Below are positions 60,255-64,000 of a DNA stretch of 64,000 nucleotides, piece by piece. Numbering within the stretch: position 1 is the first letter of the stretch; each line of letters starts with the position of its first letter. A program made the position numbers and the translations under genes. The stretch covers positions 35,419,847-35,483,846 of the forward strand of contig NC_054751.1 in the NCBI RefSeq assembly GCF_018143015.1, given 5' to 3'. The stretch comes from Lytechinus variegatus (lineage: Eukaryota; Echinodermata; Echinoidea; Temnopleuroida; Toxopneustidae). The notes beneath the pieces are model-generated. The model was given only the letters and a program-made list of their open reading frames with translations. It did no database searches and was not told the DNA's origin.

Positions 60255-61215
60255 GTGCATACCACACAACAACAGAAAAATCATGAGGATGGTGACCTGA
60301 TTAAATGTACCCAATTGAACCCAAAATGAGGTAAAACAAAGGAAAGTATGCACACACCTCAATTCTTCATGTTCTCTATCATTAAATCATGATTCAAACT
60401 AGTTCTCTTCCCTGTACAAAAATTATGCGAAAAAGATCAGTGTTCTGTGTTTTTCATGCAAAAATACTCAACATGGCCAAGAATGGATAGAAAAAAAGGT
60501 TGCCAGTTAGGTGGGTTCATACTTTCCTTTTTTTAAATTTTGTTTTGGGTCATTAGCCAAGTGATTTTGCAATTGTGTGGTAGGACCATGGACTCCTCTG
60601 CTTTGCAACGGAGCCTTCTGAGTTACAGCCCGAGTTGAGTCAAAATGTTTGACTGATGCTCAAAAACATCAAATGACCTTAAAAACACACAAGAAAATAG
60701 ATTAGTCAATGTATTTGCAAAACATTTATTTTAACATTTGATCTTGGAAAAGTGACAACATGACCAAATATACTTACTTGCTAGGTAAATTCCTATCATG
60801 CCACTTCAAAAAAAAATTCAAGTATATATTTGAATCCAATAACTGTCTTAGATGTGACTTCTAAACAGAGGGAAGACCTTAAAAAGGTATGGCCTTCATG
60901 TTACACATGAATTAATGAGAGGACAAGCTAAGGGTTTCCTAAATGTACAGTTCAGATAGTTTATGTACCGGTACTTTCTGGCAAGAGAATGCAGATACAC
61001 CTGATCAATGAATAACCTGTCATTATTTCTCCTTTTTATGAGTTGAATCAGTTGATGTACTAGTAAATAGATGTATAAGTTGCCAAAATAAAATAAAGGA
61101 GCCATATTGGATTCTGACATGCTTCAATATGAATATGGTGCTCTGTTGGCATGCATTCCACCTTGTAATGCAAATGTCCCAACTAATAGCATTTACATGA
61201 AGATCGTGGGACTAT
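60255..61215. other. Upstream region of ZDHHC16
   Basis: No exon recognised. It should contain the promoter and any 5' non-coding exon of ZDHHC16, but I cannot place them. Confidence 0.4.
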
Positions 61216-61222
61216 CATCAGA

Positions 61223-61340
61223 CTTTGAAATCAAAGTAGAAACCAAATAGTGTCTCCTTTTCTTCCCTTTAGGAGACTTTGCTTTGAAATCAAAGTAGAA
61301 ACCAAATAGTCTCACCTTTTCTTCCCTTTAGGAGACTTGG
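61223..61340 (+). repeat. 59-bp tandem duplication containing a splice acceptor
   Basis: Units 61223-61281 and 61282-61340 are nearly identical (ctttgaaatcaaagtagaaa ... ttcccttt ag gagactt). Each carries the same polypyrimidine tract and AG acceptor (61271-61272 and 61330-61331). The second acceptor directly precedes the first ZDHHC16 coding exon. Confidence 0.9.
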
Positions 61341-61350
61341 AATACAACTG

Positions 61351-61569
61351 ATGACTTCTACCTATGATTTAAGCAGTGTTGAACGTGAGATGGTGAATAC
61401 ATCAAGAAGAATGGGTTTAGGTGGTCGTATATGGGAGTATTGGCTGGCTTTCAAGTTTGTCTTCCGGTCTCTTACATATAACTCTTTCACATCTACTAGT
61501 ACAACCATTGATGTAGCTATGGAACCTGTTATATGGATAGTAGAACACATCACTAAATACATGGGACCT
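61351..61569 (+). CDS. ZDHHC16: ZDHHC16 coding exon 1
   Basis: The ATG at 61351 follows an acceptor (ttcccttt ag, ending 61331) by 19 bases. It gives an N-terminus of about the same length as the human protein. The stretch RSLTYNSF and the EPVIWIVE segment support the family. The donor cct|gtaagt is in phase 0. The frame is open upstream of the ATG within the exon, so an earlier start in a missed upstream exon is possible. Confidence 0.85.
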
Positions 61570-64000
61570 GTAAGTATTTTATGGAGAGTAACCAATGCCT
61601 TATTGTTGTTGCCGATACATACAAAATTCCAGCGAAAAAAACTTTCCAGGACTACTTCTTGAACTTGGCAGCCAAAACTTACTTCATTATATTCCATTTT
61701 ACATTTGACCCTATAAGAGTTTCAGGGGCTATTTTGGGGCATTTAGGGGGAAAATTTTCCTCTAGACCCTGTTTTTTCCCCTGGGTAATCATTAGTGACA
61801 GTTGTTTCTTGTCTTTATTGCTACATGCATATTAAAGCATAATTATAATTGTTTGCTACATTTCAACTGACAGGAACTTTTGTTGATAAATATATGGCTT
61901 GAAAGTGGGCCAAATTTTAACAATGTCTTCAATGCAGGCTTAACAGCATGCTCAGCACAAATTCAATGTAATAAAGATATTGATGTATAAAGTTGTGTAG
62001 GATTATCATGCTCACTGGATGTGCATTGATGTTCATCAATATGTACTATGGTTATGTAGAGCTGCCAAGTAGTACGGATTTTTCGTATTTAGTACTGAAA
62101 AATGAGAAGAATACTGATGGTTTGATGCAAAATACTGATTTCTCAAGTTTCAGTTTAATGTGTTGTCCTATGGTATTTCTTCGAAAATACTGATTTTCAG
62201 CTTTAAAAATACTGAAATGTTCTTGTTCAGGTCGGCAGCTCTGGTTATGTTGGCATTTAACCATGACTTTAAAGGGGAAGTTCACCCTGAAGAAAAGTTT
62301 ATTGTAAAAATAGCAGAAAAATTAATAAAAAATATTGGTGAAGGTTTGAGGATAATCCGTCAAAGATTAAGAAAGTTATTGGAATTCAAAGTTTTGGATT
62401 TGTGACGTCATATGCGAGCAGCATTCCTACATAGCGAATGGTAAAAAATCAATGAATTTCAAATTTTGTATGGTTCCTGATGACTTTATTTTGTTTTCTA
62501 TCTATGATCGGGTGTGAAATGATTTGTCTATTGATATACAAAAGGCACTGTAAAAACCATTTTCAATTTTCTGAGAAAATGACATTTCATTGATTATTTT
62601 ACCATTCGCTATGTAGGAATGCTGCTCGCATATGACGTCACAAATCCAAAACTTTGAATTCTAATAACTTTCTTAATCTTGAACAGATTTTCCTCAAACC
62701 TTCACCAATATTTTTCATTATTTTTTCTGCTATTTTTACAACAAACTTTTCTTCAGGGTGAACTTCCCCTTTAAGTCACCTTTTGGTTTAATGTGATGTT
62801 GCAAGATAACATTTCAATCAAATTTACACTAAATTTCAAGACCTGTAATTGATTTTGTGACCCCTAATTACATGTACTTGCAAGTTTATTACAAGTTTCT
62901 TGCAACACTCCATAAGTCTGTGAAACACACCAGTACTTCCTCCAAATACCTTTTATTGATAAACCTGTATTTTCAGATGATGGTTGGTATGGTGATTCTC
63001 TTAACTACTGGCGTGGTACTTGTTATGTATACTGTGGTTCTACCTGAGTCCATGGTGCGGTCAAGCGTTGAACTTTGGATCCATCTTATTTTTGGTCAAT
63101 GGCTACTGGTCAACATTATATTCCATTATTACAAGAGTGTGACTACTAAACCTGGATATCCACCACCTGTAAGTACAAGGGAGCATTTCTTGAAGTAATT
63201 TGTCAGACATTTTAACTGCCAATTGTTATAAGCTACTGAAATGCTTGTATTGGATTGGCTGACAGTTGATCTGTCAGGTCACTAACAGGTTGTTTGATAA
63301 TTGTTAGTTTTGGGAGGATTTTTTTTCTCTGAAATTATCATATAATTTCTCTGATATTGTTACTTGCATAGTTGCATTTGAATAGTGACGGTAATTGTCA
63401 CTTGTGTAAATGCTTGACTTTATGTTATTTAGGTTGTGGAGGGGGATGACACATCTAAACCCCCCCCCCCGAACAATTGCTTCAATGATTACGCCAATGG
63501 TAATTGCAACTCCTATTCTAGAGTGCTCAATTATTTATATACTAGATAAACAGCCTCTCTATCTTTCACAATTAAAGAAAATATGTCTTTATGTCAAACA
63601 TAGCAATGTGAACATTCTTCTCTTTAAAGAATGATCAAATCATTTAACACAACTGAATCAGCTTTATTACAATGATTGTTGTATTTTCTTTAATTGTAGG
63701 TTGTATCTGAGACTGGAGCAGGAGGTATATGTAAGAAGTGTATTGGACCCAAACCACTCCGAACTCATCATTGCAGTGTATGTAGAACTTGTATACTTAA
63801 AATGGACCATCACTGTCGTATCCTTTATTGTATTGTCATGAATATGCGTGTATTACATGTAGATCCGTGCACAAGGGTTTAAAATCTATATCACTACCTT
63901 CCTAAGATTGAAATGTTTTGGCAATAAAGAAATTTAAACTCCATCCAAGTCCAAATCCAAGTTATGGTGGTGGTGAAGAAGAAAAAGAACGAGAAGAAAG
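61351..64000 (+). CDS. ZDHHC16: Palmitoyltransferase ZDHHC16-like (5' part, runs off the window)
   Basis: Membrane-bound S-acyltransferase that transfers palmitate to protein cysteines; mammalian ZDHHC16 (Aph2) is an ER/Golgi-type enzyme. Coding exons seen: 61351-61569, 62977-63168, 63700-63817, with phases 0, 0, 1. Residues 1-73 contain [15 protein letters not shown] and [10 protein letters not shown], matching the ZDHHC16 N-terminus. Residues 74-137 hold two membrane segments ([29 protein letters not shown]) and the KPGYPPP cytosolic entry. Residues 138-176 hold the Cys-rich zinc-binding domain ([18 protein letters not shown]) and the catalytic DHHC, active Cys176. The remaining half lies outside the window. 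Confidence 0.9.
62269..62774. mobile_element. Young TTAA-flanked palindromic MITE in ZDHHC16 intron 1
   Basis: TTAA at 62269-62272 and 62771-62774. The inverted ends AGGGGAAGTTCACCCTGAAG are identical on both sides. The arms stay inverted for about 190 bp with few mismatches (both contain gtgacgtcatatgcgagcag and cctacatagcgaatggtaaa, one in each orientation), leaving a short centre near 62470-62560. High arm identity suggests recent activity. TTAA duplication points to piggyBac mobilisation. No transposase. Confidence 0.9.
62977..63168 (+). CDS. ZDHHC16: ZDHHC16 coding exon 2
   Basis: The acceptor ctgtattttcag precedes it. It encodes two hydrophobic segments, then [16 protein letters not shown], the conserved stretch just before the DHHC-CRD. 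The donor cct|gtaagt is in phase 0. Confidence 0.92.
63169..63699 (+). other. ZDHHC16 intron 2
   Basis: Non-coding, with a C-run at 63460-63470. No element recognised. Confidence 0.7.
63700..63817 (+). CDS. ZDHHC16: ZDHHC16 coding exon 3: zinc-binding domain and DHHC
   Basis: The acceptor ctttaattgtag precedes it. It encodes [32 protein letters not shown], with the catalytic Cys codon at 63814-63816. The donor c|gtatcc is in phase 1, so the next codon begins with C as expected for the Pro after DHHC. Confidence 0.9.

Overview
The window is eukaryotic nuclear DNA from a marine invertebrate deuterostome. A sea urchin or another echinoderm is most likely, but the species cannot be fixed from the sequence. 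It has AT-rich introns with GT-AG splicing, a very high load of small inverted-repeat transposons, degenerate non-LTR retrotransposons, tRNA-derived SINE pieces and microsatellites. Nothing prokaryotic (operons, ribosome binding sites, CRISPR, IS elements) is present.

Three protein-coding genes can be assembled exon by exon, with splice phases that agree at every junction. (1) Plus strand, 11717-21831: a complete lysyl oxidase-like gene of the LOXL2/3/4 type. Twelve coding exons give 774 codons: signal peptide, Thr-rich mucin-like stalk, four SRCR domains and a copper amine oxidase domain with its HxHxH copper motif and the Lys and Tyr that form the LTQ cofactor. (2) Minus strand, 40892 down to 27993: a complete spondin-2 (mindin)-like gene. 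Four coding exons give 382 codons: signal peptide, spondin-N domain, one thrombospondin type 1 repeat and a long basic tail. A TATA box, an RFX-type X-box, a probable 5' non-coding exon and an AATAAA signal can also be placed. (3) Plus strand, from 61351 past the right edge: the first three coding exons of a ZDHHC16-like palmitoyltransferase, ending just after the catalytic DHHC cysteine. LOXL2 and SPON2 are convergent, about 6 kb apart, and both encode secreted extracellular-matrix proteins.

Layout. 1-11.7 kb: no recognised coding gene; one weak candidate 5' exon near 4.1 kb, a 2.1-kb hAT-like element carrying an array of a GC-rich 19-mer, and two small inverted-repeat elements. 11.7-21.8 kb: LOXL2. 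21.8-27.9 kb: intergenic, with TTAA-flanked palindromic elements, a SINE and an ATC microsatellite. 27.9-41.3 kb: SPON2 with a 10.5-kb first coding intron. 41.3-61.3 kb: gene-free, with a foldback hAT-like element, a 5'-truncated dead LINE inserted in a 63-bp minisatellite, a CR1/L2-like fragment, and many MITE-like elements and microsatellites. 61.3-64 kb: start of ZDHHC16.

I see no defence system, biosynthetic cluster or other clearly new multi-gene system. The most interesting material is the transposon biology (shared GC-rich motif arrays, TTAA palindromes, LINE in a minisatellite) and some gene-level details (basic SPON2 tail, SPON2 X-box, shortened LOX C-terminus, duplicated splice acceptor before ZDHHC16).
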